From Streptomyces sp. (GTDB taxonomy: Bacteria > Actinomycetota > Actinomycetes > Streptomycetales > Streptomycetaceae), in the NCBI RefSeq assembly GCF_019510245.1, contig NZ_JAEKKT010000181.1:1-64000 (forward strand): a DNA stretch of 64,000 nucleotides. Reading direction: 5' to 3'. The notes under the pieces are model-generated. The model was not told the origin of the DNA. It searched no databases and worked only from the letters and a program-made list of their open reading frames with translations. Position 1 is the first letter of the stretch; each line of letters starts with the position of its first letter. A program made the position numbers and the translations under genes. Below are positions 32,305 to 41,007 of the stretch, piece after piece.

Positions 32305-34974
32305 CTGACTACGACGTTTCGTGAACTCGGAATCCTCCCCGAGACCGCCGAGGCCCTGGAAGCCGTCGGCATCATCAACCCCTTCCCCATCCAGGAGATG
32401 ACGCTCCCGGTCGCCCTGTCCGGCACCGACGTCATCGGCCAGGCCAAGACCGGCACCGGCAAGACCCTCGGTTTCGGTCTGCCGCTCCTGGAGCGCGTCA
32501 CCGTCCCCGCCGACGTGGAGGCCGGCCGCGCCGCCCCCGAGGCCCTCACCGACGCCCCGCAGGCGCTCGTCGTCGTCCCCACGCGCGAGCTCTGCACCCA
32601 GGTGACCAACGACCTCCTGACCGCCGGCAAGGTCCGCAACGTGCGCGTGCTGGCGATCTACGGCGGCCGGGCCTACGAGCCGCAGGTCGAGGCCCTGAAG
32701 AAGGGCGTCGACGTGGTCGTCGGCACCCCGGGCCGGCTCCTCGACCTCGCAGGCCAGAAGAAGCTGGACCTGAAGCACATCAAGTCCCTCGTCCTCGACG
32801 AGGCCGACGAGATGCTCGACCTGGGCTTCCTGCCCGACGTCGAGAAGATCATCAACATGCTTCCGGCCAAGCGCCAGACCATGCTGTTCTCGGCGACCAT
32901 GCCGGGCGCGGTCATCGGCCTCGCGCGCCGGTACATGAGCCAGCCCACCCACATCCGCGCCACCGCGCCGGACGACGAGGGCGCGACCGTCGCGAACATC
33001 GCGCAGTTCATCTACCGCGCGCACTCCATGGACAAGCCGGAGATGATCGCGCGCATACTGCAGGCCGAGGGCCGCGGTCTCGCGATGATCTTCTGCCGCA
33101 CCAAGCGCACCGCCGCCGACATCGCCGAGCAGCTCCAGAGCCGCGGTTTCGCCTCCGGCGCCGTCCACGGCGACCTCGGCCAGGGCGCCCGCGAGCAGGC
33201 GCTGCGCGCGTTCCGCAACGGCAAGGTGGACGTCCTCGTCTGCACCGACGTCGCCGCGCGCGGCATCGACGTCGAGGGCGTGACCCACGTCATCAACTAC
33301 CAGTCCCCCGAGGACGAGAAGACCTACCTGCACCGTGTCGGCCGCACCGGCCGCGCGGGCGCGTCGGGTACGGCGATCACGTTCGTCGACTGGGACGACA
33401 TCCCGCGCTGGCAGCTCATCAACAAGGCGCTGGAGCTGAACTTCCACGAGCCTGTGGAGACGTACTCGACCTCCCCGCACTTCTTCGAGGACCTGAAGAT
33501 CCCCGCGGGCACCAAGGGTGTCCTGCCGCGCTCGGAGCGCACCCGCGCCGGGCTCGACGCGGAGGAGCTGGAGGACCTGGGCGAGACCGGTGGCCGTGGT
33601 GGCCGCGGTCGCGGTGGCCGGGGCGGTCGGGGGGAGGCGCGCGGCGAGACTCGTACCGAGGAGCGCGAGCGCCCGGCCCGCACCCCGCGCCGCCGCCGTC
33701 GCACGCGCGGCGGTTCGGCCCTGGACCAGGCGTCCGGTACGGCGTCCACGGCGCCGGCCGCCGAGGCCGCGTCACCCGGCTCCGCCGACGGCGCCCTCGC
33801 GGCGTCGGAGCCGGCGGGTACCCGGACCCCGCGCCGCCGTCGCCGTACCCGCAACGGAGCGCCGCAGGAGCCGGTGCCGGCCACCGCCCCGGTGACCGTG
33901 ACGCCGGAGGCCGTCGTAGAGACGGTCGAGGCCGTCGTGGAGCCGGCCGCGGCGGAGAAGCCGCGCCGTCGCCGCACCCGCAGGTCCGCGGAGGCCGCGC
34001 CGGTGGCGGAGGCGTCGACGCCGGTCGTGACCGAGGCACCGGTGGTGACCGAGGCCCCGGTCGCTGAAGAGACCCCTGCAGCCCCCGTACGCCGCCGTAC
34101 CCGCAAGACGGCCGAGGCACCCGAGACGACGGCCGTCGAGGCGGTCGTCGAGGCGGTCGAGGCCGTGGTGGAGCCGAAGCCCCGCCGGACCCGCAAGACG
34201 GCGGCTGCCGCCGCCGAGGCCGCGGTGGACACGGCCGAGGCCGTCGAGGCCAGGCCGCGCCGCACCCGCAAGGCCGCCGAGCCCGTAACCGAGGTCGCAC
34301 AGGCGCCGGCAGAGGCCGTCGAGGCCCCGGTGGCCCCGGCCCGTCGCCGCACCCGCAAGGCCGCGGAGCCGGCCGAGCCTGCGGTGGCCACCGAGGTGGC
34401 GGCCGAGGCCGCGCCCAAGGCGCGCCGGACCCGGAAGACGGCCGAGGCCGCCGTCGACACCGCCGAGGCCGTCGAGGCCAAGCCCCGCCGCACCCGCACG
34501 ACGGCGGCGGCAGTGGCCCCGGAGACGGCCGAGGCCGAAGCGGCGCCCAAGCCCCGCCGCACTCGCAAGACGGCCGCGGTCGCCGAAGCCGCGGTGGACA
34601 CCGCCGAAGCCGTCGAGGCCAAGCCGCGCCGCACCCGCAAGGCGACGGCCACCGCCGCCGACACGGAGACGGTCGAGGCGGCGGCAGTCGCCGAGGCGAA
34701 GCCCCGCCGGACCCGGAAGACGGCCGAGGCCGCCGTCGACACCGCCGAGGCCGTCGAGGCCAAGCCCCGCCGCACCCGCAAGACGGCAGCCGCCGCCACC
34801 GCGGAGATCCCGGCGCAGGCCACCGAGGAGCCGGAGGCGAAGCCGAGGCGACGCACCACCCGCAAGGCGGCCGTGGCCGCCGAGACCGCCGGATCCGTCG
34901 AGCCGGCCGACGCGGAGGCGAAGCCGAAGGCCCGCCGGACCCGGAAGGCGGCCGCCGCGGCGCCGGAGGCCTGA
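32305..34974 (+). CDS. DEAD-box RNA helicase with long repetitive basic/acidic tail
   Basis: 889 aa. Start inferred as CTG 32305, since the Q motif (FRELGI...PFPIQ) lies upstream of the first ATG (32398) and no ATG/GTG/TTG is available; AGAGG precedes it. Walker A AKTGTGKT (47-54), DEAD at 165-168 and HRVGRTGRAG from about 343 make a complete RNA helicase core. From about residue 450 the protein is a Gly/Arg patch then some 430 residues of repeated RRTRK-type basic clusters separated by Ala/Glu/Val-rich spacers, likely an RNA-binding disordered tail. Role: RNA remodelling, ribosome assembly or decay. Mycobacterial counterpart: RhlE (Rv3211). Confidence 0.9.
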   Translation: MTTTFRELGILPETAEALEAVGIINPFPIQEMTLPVALSGTDVIGQAKTGTGKTLGFGLPLLERVTVPADVEAGRAAPEALTDAPQALVVVPTRELCTQVTNDLLTAGKVRNVRVLAIYGGRAYEPQVEALKKGVDVVVGTPGRLLDLAGQKKLDLKHIKSLVLDEADEMLDLGFLPDVEKIINMLPAKRQTMLFSATMPGAVIGLARRYMSQPTHIRATAPDDEGATVANIAQFIYRAHSMDKPEMIARILQAEGRGLAMIFCRTKRTAADIAEQLQSRGFASGAVHGDLGQGAREQALRAFRNGKVDVLVCTDVAARGIDVEGVTHVINYQSPEDEKTYLHRVGRTGRAGASGTAITFVDWDDIPRWQLINKALELNFHEPVETYSTSPHFFEDLKIPAGTKGVLPRSERTRAGLDAEELEDLGETGGRGGRGRGGRGGRGEARGETRTEERERPARTPRRRRRTRGGSALDQASGTASTAPAAEAASPGSADGALAASEPAGTRTPRRRRRTRNGAPQEPVPATAPVTVTPEAVVETVEAVVEPAAAEKPRRRRTRRSAEAAPVAEASTPVVTEAPVVTEAPVAEETPAAPVRRRTRKTAEAPETTAVEAVVEAVEAVVEPKPRRTRKTAAAAAEAAVDTAEAVEARPRRTRKAAEPVTEVAQAPAEAVEAPVAPARRRTRKAAEPAEPAVATEVAAEAAPKARRTRKTAEAAVDTAEAVEAKPRRTRTTAAAVAPETAEAEAAPKPRRTRKTAAVAEAAVDTAEAVEAKPRRTRKATATAADTETVEAAAVAEAKPRRTRKTAEAAVDTAEAVEAKPRRTRKTAAAATAEIPAQATEEPEAKPRRRTTRKAAVAAETAGSVEPADAEAKPKARRTRKAAAAAPEA
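33900..34960 (+). repeat. Degenerate tandem coding repeats in the helicase tail
   Basis: Repeated blocks encode a spacer such as AVDTAEAVEA plus a basic cluster KPRRTRK; the DNA of several units is nearly identical (for example around 34220, 34450, 34590 and 34735). Expect copy-number variation by slippage or recombination. Confidence 0.85.
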
Positions 34975-34980
34975 GCGCAC

Positions 34981-35021
34981 GCCGATGGCCCGGACCACCC
35001 CGTGTGGTCCGGGCCATCGGC
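34981..35021. terminator. Strong terminator hairpin after the DEAD-box gene
   Basis: Perfect 18-bp arms at 34981-34998 and 35004-35021 with a 5-base loop, starting 6 bases after the helicase stop. No T-tract, as is usual in streptomycetes. Confidence 0.85.
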
Positions 35022-35109
35022 GTCTGCGGGCCGCACTCGGCGGCTCCCGGTGCGGGGATTCACCCACCGGCTCCCGGCCGGTCACCCCGCCCCCGCTACC
35101 CTCTCCCCC

Positions 35110-36012
35110 ATGAGCAGGCCTCCTACCTTCGTCCCGCCCGCCGGTGCCCGTGCGTACCCGCTCGCCACCGGCCGGGGGGAGTTCGCCGTCGTCGACGCGC
35201 CCGTGGCCGCCGGGGTCGAGCCCAGGGGGATCGCGGTGCTGCTGCCCGGGTTCACCGGGAGCAAGGAGGACTTCAACCGGCTGCACGAGGCACTGGGCCG
35301 GCGCGGGTACCGGACGGTCGCCGTGGACGGTCGCGGGCAGTTCGAGTCGGACGGGCCGGCGGACGACGAGTCGGCGTACGCCCAGGAGGAGCTGGCGCGG
35401 GATGTGCTCGCGCAGGCGGCGGTGGTCGGCGCGGGACGGCCGGTGCATCTGCTGGGGCACTCGCTCGGCGGTCAGATCGCCCGTGCGGCCGTGCTCCTCG
35501 ACCACACGCCGTTCCGCTCGCTGACCCTGATGGCCTCGGGCCCGGCGCAGATCTCCTCCTCCCAGCAGCAGCGCGTGAAGCTGCTGCGGGACGCGCTCGC
35601 CGTGATGTCGATGGGCGAGGTGTGGGATGCCATGCAGGCCATGGAGGCGCCGGAGGAACTGGAGGAACCGGACGCGCCCGCGGACGGACTCGAGGACGAC
35701 GGGGATCTGCGGCGCCGTTGGCTGGGCAACAAGCCCGCCCAACTGCTCGCCACCGGACGCCAGTTGTGCACCGAGCCGGACCGCGTCGCGGAACTCGCCG
35801 CCGTACCGCTGCCCTTCCACGTCCTGTCGGGCGCGCGGGACGACACCTGGCCGGTACCGCTGCTGGACGACATGGCGCTGCGGCTGCGGGCACGCCGTAC
35901 GGTGATCGAGGGGGCGGAGCACTCGCCCAACACCGACCGGCCAGCCGCCACCGCCGAGGCGATCGCGGACTTCTGGGACAGCACCGGCCCCGCGGGCCGG
36001 AGCCGGGGCTAG
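35110..36012 (+). CDS. Alpha/beta-hydrolase (lysophospholipase-like)
   Basis: 300 aa. PGFTGSKEDF forms the oxyanion region, Ser is in GHSLGG, Asp in SGARDDTWP and His in EGAEHSPN: a complete triad. A Glu/Pro-rich stretch in the cap region (about 180-200) is unusual. ATG 35110 is preceded by a pyrimidine run and TACCCT at -7, so it may be leaderless. Its TAG shares a CTAG with the stop of the convergent NYN gene. Substrate unknown. Confidence 0.85.
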   Translation: MSRPPTFVPPAGARAYPLATGRGEFAVVDAPVAAGVEPRGIAVLLPGFTGSKEDFNRLHEALGRRGYRTVAVDGRGQFESDGPADDESAYAQEELARDVLAQAAVVGAGRPVHLLGHSLGGQIARAAVLLDHTPFRSLTLMASGPAQISSSQQQRVKLLRDALAVMSMGEVWDAMQAMEAPEELEEPDAPADGLEDDGDLRRRWLGNKPAQLLATGRQLCTEPDRVAELAAVPLPFHVLSGARDDTWPVPLLDDMALRLRARRTVIEGAEHSPNTDRPAATAEAIADFWDSTGPAGRSRG

Positions 36013-36911
36013 TACTGCGTCTGGAGGTGCTCCCAGAAGCCGTCCCGCAGGGCACGCCGCAGGTCGGCCTGGCCGCGCAGGGAGTACTGGAGCATCCCCT
36101 CGGCCTCGACGAGGAGGTCCTGGTCCACGGGGCCCGGCAGGTAGGGGTGGCCGGGCAGCAGTTCGACGAGCGCCTCGCGGCCTCGCGAGGAGAGCCACTT
36201 CGCGGCGATCTGCGCGCCGATGAAACGGACGTCCTCGCGGGTGGGTCTGGTCGCGCCCGCCTCATAGGCGGGGGCGGCGCGCCTGGAGACGTACGGCTTG
36301 AAGAACTCGAGGTCGAGGGTGCGCTGGCTGTCGACCTCCCAGAGCAGCGGCTCGGCCTGGTTGCGGCCCTCGGGGGCCTCGATGCCCCACAGGTGGACGC
36401 GGGCCCCGTAGCCCTGGGCGGCCTCGACCGCGGAGACCAGGTCCTCGTCGCCGCCGAGCAGGGCCGCGTCGCTGATGGCGCGGTGCCGGGCCAGTGACTC
36501 CAGGTCCGTGCGGATCAGGGAGTCGACGCCCTTCTGCTGGTTGTTGGCGTTGAGGTTGCCGAGGCGGACCTTGACGTCGGGGAGTTCGGCGATGGCCTGC
36601 TGCTCGGCGGTGTGGATGCGGCGGCGGGCGCCGTCGTACCAGTAGACGCGCAGCAGCCGGCTGTCGGCGAAGATCTGGCGCGCCTTGTCGATGAGCGCTT
36701 CGATCAGCCCCTCGGCGTCGAGGTCGAAGGCGCGGCGGTCCTCCGTCCCGGCGACGAGCCGGCCCGTGGCCGCGTAGAGGTAGCCCGCGTCCACGAAGAT
36801 GGCGTGCGTCGAGGGCGTCTTGGCCACTTCGGCGAGCATGCGGGTGAGCAGCTCGTTCGTGCGGTCGATACCGGCCTTGAGGGCGGCGAGGTCGTCGTTC
36901 ATCAACGCCAT
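36009..36911 (-). CDS. NYN-domain (PIN-like) putative ribonuclease
   Basis: 300 aa. FVDAGYLYAA, KGVDSLIRTDL and LLGGDEDLVSAV are the acidic clusters of the NYN/LabA nuclease fold, expected to bind Mg2+ and cleave RNA. A C-terminal helical region (about 215-300) may bind a partner. ATG 36911 (or 36902) is chosen because the frame further upstream lacks conservation. Convergent with the hydrolase and divergent from the 50-aa gene. The precise substrate is unknown. Confidence 0.85.
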   Translation of the reverse strand: MALMNDDLAALKAGIDRTNELLTRMLAEVAKTPSTHAIFVDAGYLYAATGRLVAGTEDRRAFDLDAEGLIEALIDKARQIFADSRLLRVYWYDGARRRIHTAEQQAIAELPDVKVRLGNLNANNQQKGVDSLIRTDLESLARHRAISDAALLGGDEDLVSAVEAAQGYGARVHLWGIEAPEGRNQAEPLLWEVDSQRTLDLEFFKPYVSRRAAPAYEAGATRPTREDVRFIGAQIAAKWLSSRGREALVELLPGHPYLPGPVDQDLLVEAEGMLQYSLRGQADLRRALRDGFWEHLQTQY

Positions 36912-36981
36912 TGTCCCGGCGGTCACGCTGCGAACACAACCGGTCCCGGTCAGTCTCCCGCACACTCTTACCGGTCAGTAA

Positions 36982-37009
36982 TTAGACGTTCGAAAAATTT
37001 CTTTAGCGT
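36982..37009 (+). promoter_or_regulatory. Predicted promoter of the 50-aa gene
   Basis: TTAGAC (36982-36987), 16-base spacer, TAGCGT (37004-37009) in a very AT-rich patch. The expected transcription start is near 37016, about 57 bases before the ATG. Confidence 0.5.
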
Positions 37010-37072
37010 AGGGAATGTTTGTAACACGCAAGCCGTTGACTCCTACGGAACAGGACGACGAAGGGAGAGGCC

Positions 37073-37225
37073 ATGCGCTTCGAAATCATGCGACTCGACG
37101 AGGTCGACGGCACCACCGTGGACAGCACTGTCGTGGACGCCGCCTCCGTCAGCAGGATCGTTCAGCAGGCCGCCGCCGTGGGGCAGCGCCTGTGGATCCG
37201 ACCGGCCGAGACCCAGGCTTCGTAA
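37073..37225 (+). CDS. 50-aa protein, unknown function
   Basis: ATG 37073 after a strong AAGGGAGAGG site, TAA at 37225. The product begins MRFEIMRLDEVDG and has a balanced, globular-looking composition (Val-rich middle, C-terminal LWIRPAE). It looks like a genuine single-domain miniprotein; similar 50-aa proteins recur in streptomycetes as far as I recall. It has its own promoter and an excellent downstream terminator. Function unknown. Confidence 0.75.
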   Translation: MRFEIMRLDEVDGTTVDSTVVDAASVSRIVQQAAAVGQRLWIRPAETQAS

Positions 37226-37301
37226 CAAGACGACGCGACGACGACAAACGAGAACGGCGACACCGGCGACACCGACGACACGCGGAGCACCACACAGTCT
37301 T

Positions 37302-37341
37302 CAGAGCCCCCGTACGGCACCCATGCCGTACGGGGGCTCTG
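37302..37341. terminator. Bidirectional terminator hairpin
   Basis: Perfect 17-bp arms (37302-37318 and 37325-37341) with a 6-base loop, between the plus-strand 50-aa gene and the convergent marC-like gene. Confidence 0.88.
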
Positions 37342-37365
37342 CGTTCGCAGGGCTCCTACGTCGCG

Positions 37366-37971
37366 CTACGCACCCTTGATCACCTGGGTGACACCGTTGA
37401 TGATCTGCTGCACGGCGATCGCGGAGAGCATCATGCCCGCGAGCCGCGTCACCAGGACCACACCGCCGTCCTTGATGACCCGGATGATCAGCAGCGAGTA
37501 GCGCATGACCAGCCACAGCACGACGTGGATGGCGAGGATCGCGACCCACACCGACACCTGCCTGGCCACGCTGTCGGCCTTCTGCACGGCGAGGATGACC
37601 GACACGATCGCACCGGGGCCGGCCAGCAGCGGCATGCCCAGCGGCACCAGCGCCACGTTGACGTCCTTGGTCTGCTTCGGTTCGTCGTTCTTGCCGGTGA
37701 GCAGGTCCAGGGCGATGAGCAGGAGCAGCAGCCCGCCCGCGATCATCAGTGCGGGCACGGAGACGTGCAGGTAGTCCAGGATCTGGTGCCCCAGCAGCCC
37801 GAAGACCGTGATCACACCGCCCGCCACGCACACGGCCTGGAAGGCCATCCGCTTCTGCACCTTGCCGGGCCGGCCGGCGGTGAGGGCGAGGAAGATCGGG
37901 GTGATCCCAGGGGGATCCATGATGACGAAGAGGGTCAGGAAGAGGGAGCCGAAGACGGCGAGATCGAACAT
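37366..37971 (-). CDS. MarC-family integral membrane protein
   Basis: 201 aa, six predicted TM helices. The family hallmarks are visible: FVIMDPPGITPIFLALT near the N-terminus and GPGAIVSVIL in the middle. MarC proteins have no proven transport role despite the historical multiple-antibiotic-resistance name. Downstream of the PHP gene on the same strand with a 54-bp gap; probably one transcript. Confidence 0.9.
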   Translation of the reverse strand: MFDLAVFGSLFLTLFVIMDPPGITPIFLALTAGRPGKVQKRMAFQAVCVAGGVITVFGLLGHQILDYLHVSVPALMIAGGLLLLLIALDLLTGKNDEPKQTKDVNVALVPLGMPLLAGPGAIVSVILAVQKADSVARQVSVWVAILAIHVVLWLVMRYSLLIIRVIKDGGVVLVTRLAGMMLSAIAVQQIINGVTQVIKGA

Positions 37972-38025
37972 GGGGGTGCTACGGGCCTTGCAGGAGGAGG
38001 TTCTTGGACGGGCGAGGGTCGGGCC

Positions 38026-38883
38026 TCAGGCCCCGCCGGTCCCCGGTACCGGGAACGCCCCGGTCGCCCGGCGAGTGATCTCGCCGTACACCTCGGGGTG
38101 GGTGGTGTACTCGCCGAGCGCCACCGTCTTGCGGCTGCCGTGGTAGTCCGAGGACCCGGTGACCAGCAGCCCCAGCTCCCCGGCCAGTCCGCGCAGCCGG
38201 GCGCGGGTGTCCTCGTCGTGATCCATGTGGTCGACCTCGATGCCGTCGAGACCGGCCGCGGCCATCTCGGCGATCGCCGACTCGGGCACGGTACGGCCGC
38301 GCTTGGCGGCCGCCGGGTGCGCGAACACGCACACTCCGCCGGCCCCCTTGACCAGCCGGATCGCCTCGAAGGGGTCGGTCTCGTGCTTCTCCACGAAGGC
38401 CCGGCCGCCGTCGGCCAGCCACTCCTCGGTGAAGGCGTCGCTCACGGTCGGCACGACGCCGAGCTCGACGAGCGCGGAGGCGACGTGCGGCCGCCCCACG
38501 GAACCGTCGCCGGCGATCCGCTTCACGTGCTCCCAGGTGACCGGCACGCCCAGCGCGTTCAGCTTGGCGATCATGCCCTGCGCGCGCGGCACCCGGTCGT
38601 CCCGGACCAGCTCGCGCTCGGCGAGCAGATCGGGCTCCTCGGGGTCGAAGAGGTAGGCCAGCATGTGCATGGAGACGCCGTCGACACGGCAGGACAGCTC
38701 GGCCCCGGTGACCAGGGTGAGCCCCTTGGGCAGCGCGGCGACGGCCTCGGCGTATCCACGGGTGGTGTCGTGATCGGTCAGCGCGACGACGTCAAGACCG
38801 GCAGCGGCGGCGTTGCGCACCAGCTCGGCCGGGGTGTCCGTACCGTCCGAGGCGGTGGAGTGGCAGTGCAGATCGATGCGCAC
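38026..38883 (-). CDS. PHP-domain phosphoesterase (RNase AM/TrpH-like)
   Basis: 285-aa metal-dependent phosphoesterase. HCH (6-8) in DLHCHSTASDGT, TDHDT, HPAAAKRG and SSDYHG are the PHP metal ligands. Relatives act on 3',5'-nucleotide bisphosphates or 5' ends of short RNA. GTG 38883 starts right at the first beta strand with GGAG 8 bases upstream; an open frame to 38955 adds nothing conserved. Upstream of marC-like gene. Confidence 0.87.
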   Translation of the reverse strand: MRIDLHCHSTASDGTDTPAELVRNAAAAGLDVVALTDHDTTRGYAEAVAALPKGLTLVTGAELSCRVDGVSMHMLAYLFDPEEPDLLAERELVRDDRVPRAQGMIAKLNALGVPVTWEHVKRIAGDGSVGRPHVASALVELGVVPTVSDAFTEEWLADGGRAFVEKHETDPFEAIRLVKGAGGVCVFAHPAAAKRGRTVPESAIAEMAAAGLDGIEVDHMDHDEDTRARLRGLAGELGLLVTGSSDYHGSRKTVALGEYTTHPEVYGEITRRATGAFPVPGTGGA

Positions 38884-38989
38884 GACACGGACTCCAGCGG
38901 GACGGTACGGAAGGGACGCGTCAAGAATAGCGGCCTCCGGAGGCTGCCCTGTCACACCCTAAAGCGGGGGGTGCCCCATACAGGCGCGG

Positions 38990-39075
38990 CACAGGTCCCA
39001 CCCAGGGGCGCTGGGGGTACCCCCGGCCGAAGGCGGGGGGAGGAACTGCGCGACAAGCCACCACGGCGCCGCAGT
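38990..39075. repeat. Dispersed intergenic repeat, copy B
   Basis: Contains aggggcgctgggggtaccc, ccggccgaaggcgggggg and aggaactgcgcgacaagcc. The clearest copy of the family; between the DUF6758 and PHP genes. Confidence 0.7.
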
Positions 39076-39096
39076 CGCCCACGTACGGCCCCTTCC

Positions 39097-39738
39097 TTAC
39101 GGCTCCAGCAACCGCGGCGACAACGCCCCGCACGGCACCAGGTCCACCTCGGCCCCCGCGTCCCGCAAGTCCGTCAGCACCAGCTCGTCGTACATCAGCA
39201 GACCCGTCTGCTCGGGCCACACCACGGCCCACAGCCACAGCCCGCGGGCCTCGCCCGCGAAGACGGCCCGGTCGTCCGGCGCGCCGGTGACATGCCACAA
39301 GGGCGTCGGCCGCCCCGCCGCCAGCACCTTCGCCTGCGCCGGCTTCTCCACGTTCATGTACGACCCCGGATCCGGCCCGTCGATCCCTGCGTACCGGGCC
39401 CCCAGACCGACGCCCAGCTCCTCGGCGACCAGGATCATCTCCCCTATGCCGCCGAGCGGCGCGGGTCCGGAGCAGGCGACGGCGGTCGCGCGCCCCCCAC
39501 TGCGGTCGTCGCCGGCGTACGCCACGCCCGTGAACAGCCAGCCGACCGGCAGCGGCCAGGGCATCCACACCGGGACCTGGGTGCGGTGCACCACCACACC
39601 GAGGGCCTCGACGCTGGGCGGGATCACGGGCTGTACCGGATGCACGGTCCCGTGGACATCGCACTGCCAGGTGTCGGCGAAAAGTCCGGGAGCCCTGACC
39701 CGGCCACCACACTTCGGGCAACTGGGTTCGCCCCTCAT
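39097..39738 (-). CDS. DUF6758-family protein with N-terminal zinc-ribbon-like Cys cluster
   Basis: 213 aa. CPKCGG at 7-12 with a later Cys-x-x-His (CDVHG) suggests a zinc-bound N-terminal knuckle; the remainder is a soluble alpha/beta domain rich in Trp and Gly. It matches a conserved streptomycete family (DUF6758) of unknown role. Alone on this strand, between repeat copy B and the SUFU gene. Confidence 0.75.
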   Translation of the reverse strand: MRGEPSCPKCGGRVRAPGLFADTWQCDVHGTVHPVQPVIPPSVEALGVVVHRTQVPVWMPWPLPVGWLFTGVAYAGDDRSGGRATAVACSGPAPLGGIGEMILVAEELGVGLGARYAGIDGPDPGSYMNVEKPAQAKVLAAGRPTPLWHVTGAPDDRAVFAGEARGLWLWAVVWPEQTGLLMYDELVLTDLRDAGAEVDLVPCGALSPRLLEP

Positions 39739-39902
39739 AGAGCCCCACGGTCCTACCCAGGACCCCCCACGTCAAGGACGATCACCCGTCCAGCGCACGC
39801 CGCCGCGTGGCCGGACGGCCCCAGCCGTGCGGCCCGCCTCCGGCGACGGGGCCGCCGTGCTCGCCGACCGGCTTGCCAACTGCCCGGCGGCGCATGCCGC
39901 TT

Positions 39903-39918
39903 GGTGAGCTTGCTCACC
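39903..39918. terminator. 16-bp palindrome just past the SUFU gene
   Basis: ggtgagc-tt-gctcacc, 6 bases downstream of the SUFU-gene stop (39925). Probably a short terminator stem; it could also be an operator for the DUF6758 gene (start 39738). Confidence 0.45.
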
Positions 39919-39924
39919 CCCGCG

Positions 39925-40521
39925 TCAGTCCAGCGGGACGGATTTCCGGTGCGGGTCCCGGAGGTCGGCCCCGTTCGCGAGCCAGCGCTCCTGGAGGGCG
40001 CCGGCGCCGTGCACGCGCTTCCAGGCGGCCTCGTTCGGTGTCATCGGCAGCAGCGGCAGGAACCGTACGGGGTCGAGGGGCTCGTCCAGCTCCAGATCCT
40101 CGACGAGACCGCCCGGCTCGCCGACCAGGACGGAGGTGAAGGGCGCGCCCGGCCACAGCGGACCGCCCACGTCGAGGGACGCGCCGGGTGTCACGACCAG
40201 ACCCTCCACCTGCGGGGACGCCGCGAGCACGGCGAGCGCGCGGAGCACCTTGTCGGTCTCGGCGAGCCCGGCCCGGACCGACAGGACCAGCTCGGCGCGC
40301 GGTCCCTTGACGGGGTCCGCGACCATCGCGGTGGGATCGGTCATGGGGTGCGCGGACATGCCGAGCGTGGCGTAGCGGACGACGTTCTCGCCCTGGAGGT
40401 CCTCGTGGAAACGGAGCACCTCGATGCGGTCCGTACCGAGGAAGGTGACCGCCGCGCGCGCGTCCGGTTCGCCCAGTGCGGTGGTCAACCGGGCCTCGAC
40501 CAGAGGAAGAACTTCAACCAT
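39925..40521 (-). CDS. Suppressor-of-fused (SUFU) domain protein
   Basis: 198 aa SUFU-like domain: RYATLGMSAHPM and LLPMTPNEAAWKR are characteristic. Bacterial SUFU proteins often appear as immunity or interaction modules near toxins, but no toxin gene is seen here. ATG 40521 is preceded 6 bases upstream by TATGCT (40533-40528) and TTGCCC 16 bases further, so a leaderless promoter; the longer open frame (to 40554) crosses this promoter. Confidence 0.83.
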   Translation of the reverse strand: MVEVLPLVEARLTTALGEPDARAAVTFLGTDRIEVLRFHEDLQGENVVRYATLGMSAHPMTDPTAMVADPVKGPRAELVLSVRAGLAETDKVLRALAVLAASPQVEGLVVTPGASLDVGGPLWPGAPFTSVLVGEPGGLVEDLELDEPLDPVRFLPLLPMTPNEAAWKRVHGAGALQERWLANGADLRDPHRKSVPLD

Positions 40522-41007
40522 GTCGCGAGCATAGAACTCGTCAGTACCGGGCAAAGCGGCGCCTTGACACTGAGGGCTGCTGCTACTCTGACCGCGGTGG
40601 TTCGGGGCAGCACGCAGCGCGTCGCGGTCAGACCCCGACGCCGACAGGACTCCCTTACGAGGGACCGGCTGGAGGAGGTGGGGCTGTCATGGATCGAAGT
40701 CACCCGTGCAGTACCACTCGCTCTTCCGGCCTCTGAATCTCTTTCTCTGGCTGGCTGCCGCCTTCTCGTGCGCGTTGTCGTTCGGAAGAGCACTCCGTTT
40801 CGCTTGCCCGATCCTTCTGACCGGTCCGTTCCGGATCTGTCTGGATCCGTTCGTCTGATCTGAATCAGTAGCGAAGTCGCCACCGCAACGGTGCGGTGCT
40901 CCCCGCTTTGTGGACGTGCCAAACATCCGAAGCCAGGACGTCCTCATTCCGGGTAGTTCCACCCGTTCCCCGGCGTCTTCCGCTGCCTGTCGCGAAGGAG
41001 CCTGCCC
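40522..41007. other. 486-bp divergent intergenic region with possible short ORFs upstream of corA-like gene
   Basis: Holds the leaderless SUFU promoter on the minus strand. On the plus strand: TTGACA (40564-40569) with TACTCT 14 bases later (spacing short), a GGAGGAGG site (40671-40678), a 15-codon ORF at 40689-40736, and an overlapping GTG frame of 50 codons (40706-40858) coding a hydrophobic peptide (LNLFLWLAAAFSCALSF). The latter two are only candidates; base composition is unusually T-rich. Confidence 0.35.

Noticed and set aside
36009..36012. Overlapping stop codons of convergent genes (ctag)
   Set aside because: A neat coincidence of palindromic CTAG, common in compact genomes; no functional claim.
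37015..40863. 1282-codon open frame on the plus strand
   Set aside because: Composed of Arg/His/Gly/Asp-rich shadow sequence antisense to marC, PHP, DUF6758 and SUFU genes.
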